Below the pieces are notes generated by a model, which made no database searches, had not been told where the DNA came from, and saw nothing but the letters and a program-made list of their open reading frames with translations. Of a stretch of DNA of 24,836 bases, positions 6,227-15,030 are shown one piece after another. The DNA is from DAIPHL01 sp036771375 (GTDB lineage: Bacteria > Synergistota > Synergistia > Synergistales > Synergistaceae). The stretch lies in contig DAIPHL010000012.1 of the NCBI GenBank assembly GCA_036771375.1, forward strand, positions 1 through 24,836, in the 5' to 3' direction. Made by a program: the position numbers and the translations under genes. Within the stretch, counting starts at the first letter, position 1; the number at the start of each line of letters is the position of its first letter.

Positions 6227-7687
6227 TTATCTCAGTAGTTTTTCAAAAGAGGCGAAGACCTCTTTCGGATCGGCCTGTCCTCTCGTCTCCTTCATCACGA
6301 GCCCCTGAAGGAATTTCATCTTCGCCCCCTTTTTGTCTTTTCCCTCTCTTATTGTTGCTACGACCTCCGGTTGCGATCCGATGACCTTCTTTACGATTGC
6401 AAGAAGAGCGTCTCCCGAGAGCCGCCCTTCGGTCGCCCCGCAATGTTTGGCCGCTTCCCCGATGGAGAGCGTCTCCTCCTCCGCGAGGATGTCGAGGATG
6501 TCTTTCGCCACGGTGCTCGAAAATTCCCTTCTCTCGACCCTGCCGATCAAATCCGCCAGAACGTCCGGTTTCAGTGAAAACGAGGAAATGTCGAGTCCTC
6601 GGTCGTTCAAAAGCCTTTGAACCTCCGTCCGAAGCCAGTTTGCCGTTCTTGCGGGCGGCGCCCCCGCCGCCACGACATCCTCGTAGTACCGTGCCGTCTC
6701 TTTCTGTTCTGTCAGGAAAGCCGCATCCTCCGCGGGGAGTCCATAACTGTTGGAGAAACGCTCCCTCTTCTCCCATGGAAGCTCGGGCATTTCATTTTTG
6801 GCGCGTTCGATTTCCACGTCCTCGATCAAGATCGGCGATAGATCCATCTCCGGATAATACCTGTAGTCCGAGGCCGTTTCCTTGCTTCTCATGGATCTCG
6901 TGACCCCCTCGGAGTCGTCCCAGAGACGGGTCTCCTGCACCACCCTCTCCCTGGAGTCCAGGATCCGGTTCTGTCGCGATATTTCATATTCAAGTGCTCG
7001 TTCGATGGCCCTGAGCGAGTTGACGTTTTTGATCTCGACCCTGGTGCCGAAACTGCCGTCCGGATTGGAAAGAGAGATGTTGGCGTCCACTCTCAACGAA
7101 CCGGATTCCATCTCCCCGTCGGAGACGTCGAGATACCTGGCGAGTTGCCGCAATCGGGCCACATAGTCTTTCGCCTCGGCTGGCGAAGACATGTCCGGTT
7201 CCGAGACGATCTCCGCCAGCGGAACACCACCTCTGTCGTAGTCGACGAGGGAGTAGTTTGCCCCGGTGAGACGCCCGTCGGTCGTCGGATGAACCAACTT
7301 GCCGGCGTCTTCCTCCAGGTGGAGATGATGGACCCTCACCCGCTTGGGCCCGTTTGCCGTCTCTATGTCCAGATACCCTCTGACTGCGATCGGAAGCTCG
7401 AACTGGGTTATCTGGTATGCTTTCGGCAGGTCGGCGTAAAAATAATTCTTCCTGTGAAAATTCGAGCGTTTTTGGATGGTACAGTGCAAGCCGAGTCCCA
7501 TCCGTATACCAAGTGAGACCGCTGCATCGTTGATGATCGGCAGAGTGCCTGGCACGGCGAGGCAGATGGGACAGACGTTGGTGTTGGGCGCTTTTCCGAT
7601 GTAGTCGGTGGAGCAGGAACAGAAAAGCTTCGTCCTCGTATCCAGCTGCAGATGGACTTCCAATCCTATGACAACAGGGCGTTTCAT
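6227..7687 (-). CDS. gatB: Asp/Glu-tRNA amidotransferase subunit B
   Basis: GatB is the tRNA-binding kinase subunit that phosphorylates Glu-tRNA(Gln) or Asp-tRNA(Asn) before amidation. The product of 486 residues starts MKRPVVIGLEVHLQL. The frame is open far upstream over gatA, but the family start is here. ATGs at 7690 and 7687 are adjacent. GGAGGTGG lies 7 nt before the second, which I prefer; the first makes an ATGA overlap with the gatA stop. Motifs seen are the metal-binding FCSCS with CPICLAVPGTLP, HRKNYFYADLPKAYQITQ, and a C-terminal YqeY-like tail domain with KFLQGLVMKETRGQADP. Length is normal. Confidence 0.97.
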   Translation of the reverse strand: MKRPVVIGLEVHLQLDTRTKLFCSCSTDYIGKAPNTNVCPICLAVPGTLPIINDAAVSLGIRMGLGLHCTIQKRSNFHRKNYFYADLPKAYQITQFELPIAVRGYLDIETANGPKRVRVHHLHLEEDAGKLVHPTTDGRLTGANYSLVDYDRGGVPLAEIVSEPDMSSPAEAKDYVARLRQLARYLDVSDGEMESGSLRVDANISLSNPDGSFGTRVEIKNVNSLRAIERALEYEISRQNRILDSRERVVQETRLWDDSEGVTRSMRSKETASDYRYYPEMDLSPILIEDVEIERAKNEMPELPWEKRERFSNSYGLPAEDAAFLTEQKETARYYEDVVAAGAPPARTANWLRTEVQRLLNDRGLDISSFSLKPDVLADLIGRVERREFSSTVAKDILDILAEEETLSIGEAAKHCGATEGRLSGDALLAIVKKVIGSQPEVVATIREGKDKKGAKMKFLQGLVMKETRGQADPKEVFASFEKLLR

Positions 7688-9162
7688 CATGCCACCTCCA
7701 GCGGGAATGCGACTTTGGGTTTCCCCACGATTCTTTCGATTACGGAAGCGATGCCCAGAAGCTTCGCGTCCTCGTATCTGGGGCCTACGATCTGCACGGA
7801 CAGGGGGAGTCCCTTTTCGGTTAGCCCCATGCTGAGATTGATTCCCGGAAGTCCGCCAAGGCTGATCGGGACCGTAAAAATATCGCCGAGGTACAGTTTG
7901 GCCGGGTCGTGTTCCTTCGTGCCAAGCGGATAAGGCAAGGAGGGCGACGTCGGCAGAAGATAGGCGTCGAATCGCTCGAAAAGTGCGTCGAATTCCTCCA
8001 CGATTTTCCTCCGCACCTTCAGTGCGGGCGCGTAATAGTTCTGATAAAATCCCTCCGTGAGCAGGCATGTCCCGAGAATGATCCTTCGGCGGACCTCCTC
8101 ACCGAAGTTCTCGGTTCTGGTGTTGACGTACATTTCAAAGAGGGTTTTGCCGTCGACGTGCGCCCCGTAGCGCAATCCGTCGAAACAGGCGAGCTTCGAG
8201 CTCGCGTCGGCGAGAGCGGTCACGTAATAGGTTGCCACGCCGTATTTTACCGCGAGAGGGAGGTCGATCGGTTCAACCGTCGCCCCAGCCGATCTGCAGT
8301 GCTCGGCTGCTTCGGTCAGAGCGTTGAATAGTTTCCTGTCTATCATGTCCGATTCGAACCCCTCGAAGACGCCGATTCTCTTTCCCTCGAGATCGGACAT
8401 GGAAGATGCAATTTCATGGAATTTCGGTCTTGTGTATGCGTCGCACGTCGTATCGTTGCCGTCCGGTTTCGCCAGGACTTCCAGAGCGATCGAGAGATCT
8501 TCGACGCTGCGGGAAAGGGGGCTCACCTGATCCAGTGAGGATGCATAGCCGACCACGCCGTACCGGCTGACCTCCCCATAGGAGGGTTTCATCCCCTGAA
8601 TGCCGCAGAACGCGGCAGGCTGTCTGACGGAGCCTCCCGTATCCGAACCGAGTGCAAGAGGTGCATAGCCGGCCGCCACGACGGCCGCGCTCCCTCCGCT
8701 GCTGCCCCCGGGAACCCGGTTCAGGTCCCTCGGGTTTTTCGTGGGACCGATGATCGAATTTTCGGTGGAGCTTCCCATGGCGAACTCGTCGAGGTTCGTC
8801 TTGCCCAGCAGGATCGCCCCCGCCCGTTTCATCGAGTCGATGGCCGTCGCGTTGTAGGTCGGTACCCAGTCGGCCAGCATCTTGCTGCCGCAGGTCGTCC
8901 TGATGCCTTTCGTACAGAAGTTGTCCTTTGCAAAATAAGGAACGCCCGCGAGGGGGCCGGTGGGTTCCTCGCGTTTTATTCTGGCGTCCAATTCCCTGGC
9001 CTGCTTCAAGGCATCGTCCGGAGTGGTCGTGATGCAGGCGTTTATATACTTCTCATATCGTTCCATTCTTTCGATACATGCCCGCACGATTTCTTCGGCG
9101 CCGAACCGTCCTTCCTTCACGCCGTTTGCGATCTCCTTCGCGCTCAGCTCGTAAAGCTCCAT
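7687..9162 (-). CDS. gatA: Asp/Glu-tRNA amidotransferase subunit A
   Basis: GatA is the glutaminase subunit of the GatCAB complex. It releases ammonia that is channelled to GatB. The 491-residue amidase-signature protein has the full Ser-cisSer-Lys triad: Lys79 in YFAKDNF, Ser154 in PGGSSGGSAA and Ser178 in GSDTGGSVRQPAAF. This is the same numbering as the Staphylococcus aureus protein. The start ATG is 3 bp after the gatC stop. The stop overlaps the gatB start region. The presence of GatCAB implies that Gln-tRNA, Asn-tRNA or both are made indirectly in this organism. Confidence 0.98.
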   Translation of the reverse strand: MELYELSAKEIANGVKEGRFGAEEIVRACIERMERYEKYINACITTTPDDALKQARELDARIKREEPTGPLAGVPYFAKDNFCTKGIRTTCGSKMLADWVPTYNATAIDSMKRAGAILLGKTNLDEFAMGSSTENSIIGPTKNPRDLNRVPGGSSGGSAAVVAAGYAPLALGSDTGGSVRQPAAFCGIQGMKPSYGEVSRYGVVGYASSLDQVSPLSRSVEDLSIALEVLAKPDGNDTTCDAYTRPKFHEIASSMSDLEGKRIGVFEGFESDMIDRKLFNALTEAAEHCRSAGATVEPIDLPLAVKYGVATYYVTALADASSKLACFDGLRYGAHVDGKTLFEMYVNTRTENFGEEVRRRIILGTCLLTEGFYQNYYAPALKVRRKIVEEFDALFERFDAYLLPTSPSLPYPLGTKEHDPAKLYLGDIFTVPISLGGLPGINLSMGLTEKGLPLSVQIVGPRYEDAKLLGIASVIERIVGKPKVAFPLEVA

Positions 9163-9165
9163 CGT

Positions 9166-9465
9166 CTATCCCTCCGACGCAATCCGGGGAACCTTGAAGA
9201 AATCCCCTTCGATGGCCGGCGCCGTCGCCTTGAACGCTTCACGATCGGGCCAGTCTTCGGGCTTGTCGGGCCGACGGGAGGGAAGAGTTTTCATCCTCCA
9301 CTCGAAATCCGGGGTATCCGAGCAGTCGAGTTCGGAGACCAAGGCGCAGATCGAAAGCAGATCGTTTATGCTTTTTGTCATCTCGTCCACTTCATCCGGT
9401 GTAACACGAATCTGCGCGGCCTGCGCCATTCGTAGCGTAATGTTGTTGTCCACAGACATCTTCAC
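9166..9465 (-). CDS. gatC: Asp/Glu-tRNA amidotransferase subunit C
   Basis: GatC is the small belt-like subunit that wraps GatA and GatB and stabilises the complex. The 99-residue product has the family layout: an N-terminal helical part with TPDEVDEMTKSINDLLS, then a stretch ending in DWPDREAFKATAPAIEGDFFKVPRI. The GTG at 9465 is favoured because GGAGGAG lies 6 nt upstream; an ATG two codons further in is too far from it. The gene is the first of the gatCAB trio, 82 bp after ligA in the same orientation. Confidence 0.95.
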   Translation of the reverse strand: MKMSVDNNITLRMAQAAQIRVTPDEVDEMTKSINDLLSICALVSELDCSDTPDFEWRMKTLPSRRPDKPEDWPDREAFKATAPAIEGDFFKVPRIASEG

Positions 9466-9547
9466 GATTTACTCCTCCAATGTCGTCGCCAGACGGAGCT
9501 CGAATTGTTTCAGGGCACGTCGGATGTCCCTTCGATGGGCGGCGATT

Positions 9548-11602
9548 TTACACGTTTACCTCATGTTTCTCATTATACCCCGCATCGCTCAGGGAACGCA
9601 AAAAATCCTTTTCATCCCATATCTCGATTCCAAGGCTTCGGGCCTTGTCGTATTTGCCTCCAGGTCTTTCTCCCGCGACGACGATCTCGGTTTTCGTGCT
9701 GACGCCTCCCGTTACGTCGGCGCCGTATGTGCGTGCGAGCTCCTCCGCCTGTGTGCGGGACATGGAGGTGAGTTCCCCGGTGAAAACCATTTTTTTGCCG
9801 GAAAAAGAGGCTTTCGTCGCGTCGACGTTCTCTCCCAAAGAAGGGGGGGACGAAACCATGTTCACACCTGCTTCCTTCAGGCGGTCGATCGTGGCGACAT
9901 TGTGTTCGTCTTCGAAGTGACGCCTGATGGATACCGCCACGATCGGCCCGATGCCATCGAGCCAGGATAACTCCTCTTCTTTCGAAGACATCAAGGCGTC
10001 CATATCCTCGAAATATCGCGCCAGGTCGGCGGACGTCTTTTTCCCGACATGCCTCATGCCAAGCGCGTTGATCAGAGCGGAAAACGGCCGGCTCTTGGAT
10101 TTTTCGATGGAATCGATCAGTTTTTTCGCGGATTTTTCGGCGACTCGTTCGAGTCGCGCCAGTTTTTCGACGGTCAGGTCGTACAGATCGGCCGGTCCTT
10201 TGACCGTCTCGTTTTGGATCAGACGCTGTATGAGCTTTTCTCCCACGCCGTTGATGTTCATGCACTCTCGCGACACGAAATGTAAGAGCTCCTCGTGGAG
10301 CTGTGCGGGGCATGATTTGTTGAGACAGCGCACGGCCGCTTCGGAGGGGAGCCGGACTGCGGATGAACCGCAGGCCGGACAGAATCGGGGAATCCGGAAG
10401 GGTTTCTCGTCTCCCGTTCTCGTTTCGACGTCGACCCGCAATACCTCCGGTATGATCTCACCCGCTTTGTGCACCCAGACCGTATCTCCGATTCGGATAT
10501 CCTTGCGGTCGATCTCGTCCTGATTGTGCAGGCTCGCCCTTCGGACGATGGTTCCGGAGAGCTGCACCGGCTCCATCAAGGCAGTAGGGGTCAGTGTCCC
10601 CGTCCTGCCGACCGATATCTCGATGTCGAGGATACGCGTCTTTTTCTCCTCCGGCGGAAATTTAAAGGCGATGGCCCATCTGGGGGCTTTGGCGGTCACG
10701 CCCATTCGTTCCCGCTGCCTCAGGTCGTTCAGTTTGAGCACGACCCCATCGGTGTTGATGGAGCTTTCAAATCTCTTCCCGTCCCAATGGTCTAGGTACT
10801 CTTCGATCTGTTCGATGTCATCGCACAGTCTTTTGCTTGGTTGGGTCGGAAGGCCATGGTCTTTCAACCATTCCAGGATCTCCCACTGCGAGGTCAATCC
10901 GAGAGAGAGCGGGTTTTCCACGTGATAGAGATAGATTTTCAGCTTTCTGGACGCGGTCACCCGATGATCGAGCTGCCTCAAACTGCCTGCCGCCGCGTTG
11001 CGGGGGTTGGCGAAGAGGGGTTCTTCGGATTCCTCCCGTGCCCGGTTGAGCTCGGCGAAGGCTTCCTTCGACATACAGACTTCACCTCGGATTTCCAACG
11101 TTCGAGGAGCTCCCTGAATGTGCAGGGGAAGGGATCGAATGGTTCGAACGTTTGGGGTGATCTCCTCCCCTACTTCTCCGTCTCCCCTTGTGGAGGCGAT
11201 CGACAGGACCCCATCGACGTACACGAGGGAGACGGCAAGGCCGTCTATCTTGGGCTCGCAAACCCAGCGGATGTCGTCGTCGCCCAGAAGCTTGGTCGTC
11301 CTTTCGTAAAACGCTTTCACCTCGTTTCTGTCGAGAGCGTTCTCGAGGCTGAGCATTGGGGTTGTATGAACGACCTTCGTGAACTCCGACCTCGCCTCTC
11401 CTCGGACCCTCATGGTGGGGGAATCGGGTGTGACGAGCTCCGGGTGGCTTTTCTCTATTTCCTGCAATTCCCGTAGGAGCAGATCGTACTCGCGATCCTC
11501 TATTTCAGGGGAATCCAGTACGTAGTAAAGATGGTCGTTTATCGCGATTTCCCGGCGGAGAAAATCGGCTCGTCTTCTGGCCTCATCCGGTGGCGGCTGC
11601 AT
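9548..11602 (-). CDS. ligA: NAD-dependent DNA ligase LigA
   Basis: LigA seals nicks in duplex DNA using NAD during replication and repair. The ATG at 11602 gives 684 residues, close to the usual 670. The longer upstream frame runs through lysS and is rejected. Domains in order are Ia (YYVLDSPEIEDREYD), the nucleotidyltransferase with the adenylated Lys118 in EPKIDGLAVS, the OB fold (VGRTGTLTPTA), a four-Cys zinc site (CPACG and CLNKSCPAQL), helix-hairpin-helix repeats, and a C-terminal BRCT domain (FSGKKMVFTGEL). It starts 8 bp after the lysS stop with no clear ribosome-binding site, so it is probably translationally coupled. Confidence 0.97.
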   Translation of the reverse strand: MQPPPDEARRRADFLRREIAINDHLYYVLDSPEIEDREYDLLLRELQEIEKSHPELVTPDSPTMRVRGEARSEFTKVVHTTPMLSLENALDRNEVKAFYERTTKLLGDDDIRWVCEPKIDGLAVSLVYVDGVLSIASTRGDGEVGEEITPNVRTIRSLPLHIQGAPRTLEIRGEVCMSKEAFAELNRAREESEEPLFANPRNAAAGSLRQLDHRVTASRKLKIYLYHVENPLSLGLTSQWEILEWLKDHGLPTQPSKRLCDDIEQIEEYLDHWDGKRFESSINTDGVVLKLNDLRQRERMGVTAKAPRWAIAFKFPPEEKKTRILDIEISVGRTGTLTPTALMEPVQLSGTIVRRASLHNQDEIDRKDIRIGDTVWVHKAGEIIPEVLRVDVETRTGDEKPFRIPRFCPACGSSAVRLPSEAAVRCLNKSCPAQLHEELLHFVSRECMNINGVGEKLIQRLIQNETVKGPADLYDLTVEKLARLERVAEKSAKKLIDSIEKSKSRPFSALINALGMRHVGKKTSADLARYFEDMDALMSSKEEELSWLDGIGPIVAVSIRRHFEDEHNVATIDRLKEAGVNMVSSPPSLGENVDATKASFSGKKMVFTGELTSMSRTQAEELARTYGADVTGGVSTKTEIVVAGERPGGKYDKARSLGIEIWDEKDFLRSLSDAGYNEKHEVNV

Positions 11603-11610
11603 GGTGGTTT

Positions 11611-13131
11611 CTACAGAGGCCTCATCGTCGGGAAGAGGATCACGTCCCGGATGCTTTTGGAGTCGGTGAGGAGCATGACGGTCCTGTCGATACCGATCCC
11701 CAGACCACCGGTTGGAGGGAGGCCATATTCGAGCGCGTTGATGAAATCCTCGTCGAACGGGTGGGACTCCTCGTCCCCTTCCTCTTTTTTCCTTTGCTGG
11801 TCCGCAAAGCGTTCTCTTTGATCGATGGGGTCGTTGAGTTCGCTGAACGCGTTCGCAAATTCCCAACCGTTAATGAAGAGTTCGAAACGGTCGGTCACGT
11901 TCGGGTTTTCCCTGTTCTTCTTGGAGAGCGGAGAGATCACCGTCGGGTGTCCCAGGACGAACGTCGGCTGAACGAGTTTTTCTTCGACGAATTGCTCGAA
12001 GAAAAGAGGCAGAATGTCATACCTGCCGTCGTTTCTGGATATTTCGACGCCCCTTTGCCGAGCGCAGGCTCTCGCCTCTTCGTCGGAGATCCCGATGAAG
12101 TCGATCCCGGTCTCTTCGAAAACCAGATCGGCCATCGTCGCCCTTCGAAACGGCGGATTCAAATCGATTCGGGTGCCTTGGTAGTCGATCACCCTGCTTC
12201 CGAGGACATCTGCACATTCGACGAGGATTTTCTCCGTGATGTCCATCATATCCTCGTAACTGCCGTAGGCCCAGTAAACCTCCATCGCCGTAAATTCCGG
12301 GTTGTGCCTTGAATCGATTCCTTCGTTTCGGAAGTTTGGTCCGATCTCGTAAACGCGGTCGAACATCCCCACGATCAGACGCTTCAAATGGAGCTCCGTC
12401 GCGATCCTGAGATACATGTCGATATTGAGCGCGTTGTGATGGGTGACAAAGGGACGGGCGTTGGCCCCGCCCGCGATCGTCGAGAGTATGGGGGTCTGTA
12501 CCTCCAAAGTCCCATGTTCCTCCAGGACACGACGAAAGGTCTTGATGATCAACGCTCGTTTGCGGAAGACGTCGCGGACCTCGGGGTTCGTGATCAGATC
12601 GACGTATCTTTTGCGGTATCGTACTTCCACGTCCTTCAGTCCATGCCACTTCTCCGGGAGAGGACGGAGCGATTTCGACAGCAGCGAAAAATCGGACACC
12701 TTGATGGAAAGTTCCCCTCTTTGGGTTCTGAACGCGTTTCCCCGTACCCCAAGAATATCCCCCGCGTCCACCCATTTTTTGAAAAACGAGTACTGATCGT
12801 CGCCCAGAGCGTCGTGTTGAAAGTAGAGTTGGATCTGGCCGCTCTCGTCGGCGAGGTTCGCAAAAGCGGCCTTGCCGTGCCTGCGGAGGGTCATGATTCT
12901 TCCGGCAACGGAGAGATTCTCGGAGGAGGGTTCGTTCACGTCCAGGTTCGCGTAACGATCGAGCACAAAAGAGATGAAATGCTCTCGATCCCAGCGGTCC
13001 ACTTCGTACGGATCGTAGCCCTCCTCCTCTTTCAGTCTCTTCAGCTTCTCTTTTCTCTGCCGGAGTATTTCTTCCTCCGGCATTTCGTTTGCAGGAGAAA
13101 TGTTTTGTCTTTCACCCGTATCGTCGTTCAT
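11611..13131 (-). CDS. lysS: Lysyl-tRNA synthetase, class II
   Basis: LysS charges tRNA(Lys) in the cytoplasm. The 506-residue product has an N-terminal OB fold for anticodon binding (VAGRIMTLRRHGKAAFANL) and the class II core. Motif 2 is FRNEGIDSRHNPEFTAMEVYWAY, named here by its span; motif 3 is GGLGIGIDRTVMLLT, followed by DVILFPTMRPL at the C-terminus. The start is ATG 13131, because GGGAGG is 8 nt upstream. The ATG further out at 13161 would lie upstream of that site and close to the predicted transcription start. The gene follows dus by 26 bp and precedes ligA. Confidence 0.97.
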   Translation of the reverse strand: MNDDTGERQNISPANEMPEEEILRQRKEKLKRLKEEEGYDPYEVDRWDREHFISFVLDRYANLDVNEPSSENLSVAGRIMTLRRHGKAAFANLADESGQIQLYFQHDALGDDQYSFFKKWVDAGDILGVRGNAFRTQRGELSIKVSDFSLLSKSLRPLPEKWHGLKDVEVRYRKRYVDLITNPEVRDVFRKRALIIKTFRRVLEEHGTLEVQTPILSTIAGGANARPFVTHHNALNIDMYLRIATELHLKRLIVGMFDRVYEIGPNFRNEGIDSRHNPEFTAMEVYWAYGSYEDMMDITEKILVECADVLGSRVIDYQGTRIDLNPPFRRATMADLVFEETGIDFIGISDEEARACARQRGVEISRNDGRYDILPLFFEQFVEEKLVQPTFVLGHPTVISPLSKKNRENPNVTDRFELFINGWEFANAFSELNDPIDQRERFADQQRKKEEGDEESHPFDEDFINALEYGLPPTGGLGIGIDRTVMLLTDSKSIRDVILFPTMRPL

Positions 13132-13157
13132 CGAATCTACCTCCCTATATGGAAACA

Positions 13158-14207
13158 TCAATTATAACACGATCGTTTCCGTAAAAAGAGCTCTTTCTGT
13201 TCCGTGAGAAGCGCTTCGAACGCCCTCCAGTCCCTGCATACGGCGCAGCTTTGCCGGAGCGCCGCGGCGCCGGGAAACCCCTTGAAAAGCCCGGATAGCA
13301 TTCTCTTCGTGAGGACCAGGGTGAAACGCTCCCCTTCGTGTGTCATGCCGCTTCGTCCCATTTCGATGACCGCGTCGATTCGATCGGGCACGGAGGGGAC
13401 GAGGAATCGTCGCGGAACGGTTCGTCCCAGTGCGGCCAAGGTTTTGGGGATCAAAAAGACGTCTTGTAGCACGCCACGTGCGGCGAGGACTCCGACGCAG
13501 CCTCCACGCAGATAGACCAGCGCGTCGTCGGGGGAGTAAAAATCTCCGCTTGCAACGACACGATTGCGGAATTCTCCCGCGATCCTACAAACGGTCCCTT
13601 TATCGGACGTCCCTTCGTATCTTTGCGCCGGCGTTCTGCCGTGAAGGAGCAGAAAATCGGCTCCCGCCGAGAGCATGGTCTCGCAGAAAGCGTTCGTGGC
13701 AGGCAGATGTTTTGCCGCAGGGATGATTCTCATCTTGACCCAAACGGGTCGCCCGAGCTCCTTCAGCGCCGTGACCATTTCGGCGGCGAGATCGGGCCGC
13801 TCCAGCAACTTTGCCCCCGCGCCCTTTTTGGCGACCTTCGGCATCGGGCATGCCATGTTGATCTCCAGGGCGTCGAAATCTCCGATTCCTCTTTCGGCTC
13901 GAGTCGATCCACCGGCGGATGTCGTCGGCTTCGAAAGGCAGGCACTCACCCCTGCCATGAGTGTTTTTGCATCCGGAGCGAAAAGCTGCAAAACGATCGG
14001 ACCTGGTTCCTGGAAGCCTCCCAGCATCTCGTGGGTCTTTTCGTTTTTCCATGCCAATCCCGCCGCGCTCACCATCTCCGTATGCACGAGGCCGGCGCCG
14101 ATCTTTCTGTGAAAAGCCCTGAAGGAATACGTGGAGATGCCCGCAAGCGGCGCGAGCCATATCGGGGCGTCGACCCTTACCCCGCCGATCTCCGCCGATT
14201 TATTCAC
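13158..14207 (-). CDS. dus: tRNA-dihydrouridine synthase
   Basis: Dus enzymes are FMN-dependent reductases that convert uridine to dihydrouridine in tRNA. The 349-residue product has the barrel start PIWLAPLAGISTYSFRAFH, the active-site Cys120 in NMACPMPKVAKKGAGAKLL, and HGRTPAQRYEG at about 189-199. Between LSKP and the DALEINMACP strand lies a hydrophilic, Gly/Ser/Thr/Arg-rich insertion at about residues 91-108 that is not usual in the family. The start is a GTG overlapping the coaX stop by 8 bp. The order coaX-dus-lysS resembles that of many Firmicutes. Which of the bacterial Dus subtypes it belongs to cannot be decided here. Confidence 0.92.
   Translation of the reverse strand: MNKSAEIGGVRVDAPIWLAPLAGISTYSFRAFHRKIGAGLVHTEMVSAAGLAWKNEKTHEMLGGFQEPGPIVLQLFAPDAKTLMAGVSACLSKPTTSAGGSTRAERGIGDFDALEINMACPMPKVAKKGAGAKLLERPDLAAEMVTALKELGRPVWVKMRIIPAAKHLPATNAFCETMLSAGADFLLLHGRTPAQRYEGTSDKGTVCRIAGEFRNRVVASGDFYSPDDALVYLRGGCVGVLAARGVLQDVFLIPKTLAALGRTVPRRFLVPSVPDRIDAVIEMGRSGMTHEGERFTLVLTKRMLSGLFKGFPGAAALRQSCAVCRDWRAFEALLTEQKELFLRKRSCYN
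13161..13169 (-). promoter_or_regulatory. Extended -10 promoter before lysS
   Basis: TGTTATAAT reads on the minus strand as a TGn extended -10 with a perfect TATAAT. It overlaps the last codons of dus. No good -35 is seen. The transcription start would fall about 24 nt before the lysS ATG. It could drive lysS-ligA-gatCAB independently of the upstream genes. Confidence 0.5.
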
Positions 14208-14973
14208 GTATGCTCGCCGTCCGTTTGTAGAGGATCGATAGACCGTCCAGCGTGAGCCACGGTTCTATGTTCGTGATGGTTCGAGATTGTTTCGCGAGTA
14301 TCTCGGCGTGTCCACCCGTCGCAATGACGGGCGTTTTTCTGCCGAGTTCGTCGAAAATGCGCTCCACAAGCGAATCGACGAGCCCGACATATCCGTATAC
14401 GATGCCGGATTGTATGGCATTTTGCGTGTTTCTGCCGATCACCTTTTTCGGGGGAATCAGGACGATCTGCGGGAGTTTCGCCGTCCGTGAGAAGAGCGTC
14501 TCCATGCTGACGGAAAGGCCCGGTGCGATGGCTCCGCCGATGTATGCACACTCCTCGGAGACGACGTCGAGGGTGATTGCCGTGCCAAGGTCGACGGTTA
14601 CGACAGGGCATCCATATTTTTCGACGGCTGCAACGGAGTTGACAAGCCGGTCCGCTCCGATCTCCGAGGGATTGTCTATGTCGATCGCGATCCTCAGGTC
14701 CATGGCGGGTGTGACGATGTATGGCGTGATGCCGAAACAATTTTTGACAGCACCACACCAAACCTCCTCCAGTCGGGGGACGACGCTCGACAGAATTGCG
14801 CCCTCCACCGCGTTTTTCGGGATTCCGCCGTATAAAAGCAAGCCCTGGAGCATGAGTGCGGTCTCGTCGCTCGTCCTGTCGTATGAGGAAACTCGCCAGT
14901 TCCCGACCAAGCGGTCTCCATCGAACAATCCCAGCACGGTATTCGTATTTCCAACGTCAAGAACCAGCAACAT
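14200..14973 (-). CDS. coaX: Type III pantothenate kinase
   Basis: CoaX phosphorylates pantothenate, the first step of coenzyme A synthesis. It is the form that is not feedback-inhibited by CoA and needs a monovalent cation. The ATG at 14973 gives 257 residues, normal for the family, beginning MLLVLDVGNTNTVLGLFDG. Other motifs are GADRLVNSVAAVEKYG, VDLGTAITLDVV and GGAIAPGLSVSMETL. The purine-rich GGAAGGGG lies 9 to 10 nt upstream. The in-frame ATG 15 codons earlier only adds a non-conserved leader and is rejected. The gene begins 57 bp after the comEC-like gene. Confidence 0.96.
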   Translation of the reverse strand: MLLVLDVGNTNTVLGLFDGDRLVGNWRVSSYDRTSDETALMLQGLLLYGGIPKNAVEGAILSSVVPRLEEVWCGAVKNCFGITPYIVTPAMDLRIAIDIDNPSEIGADRLVNSVAAVEKYGCPVVTVDLGTAITLDVVSEECAYIGGAIAPGLSVSMETLFSRTAKLPQIVLIPPKKVIGRNTQNAIQSGIVYGYVGLVDSLVERIFDELGRKTPVIATGGHAEILAKQSRTITNIEPWLTLDGLSILYKRTASIRE

Positions 14974-15030
14974 AACGGATAGCCCCTTCCAGCAAGCGAT
15001 CGTCGATTTTGAACGCAATGGTATTTTACA

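Noticed and set aside
7691..8068. Upstream extension of the gatB frame
   Set aside because: It lies wholly on gatA coding sequence and has no family similarity; GatB proteins begin at the KRPVVIGLEVH region.
11603..11866. Upstream extension of the ligA frame
   Set aside because: It overlaps the conserved motif 3 end of lysS in another frame; LigA homology begins at the ATG 11602.
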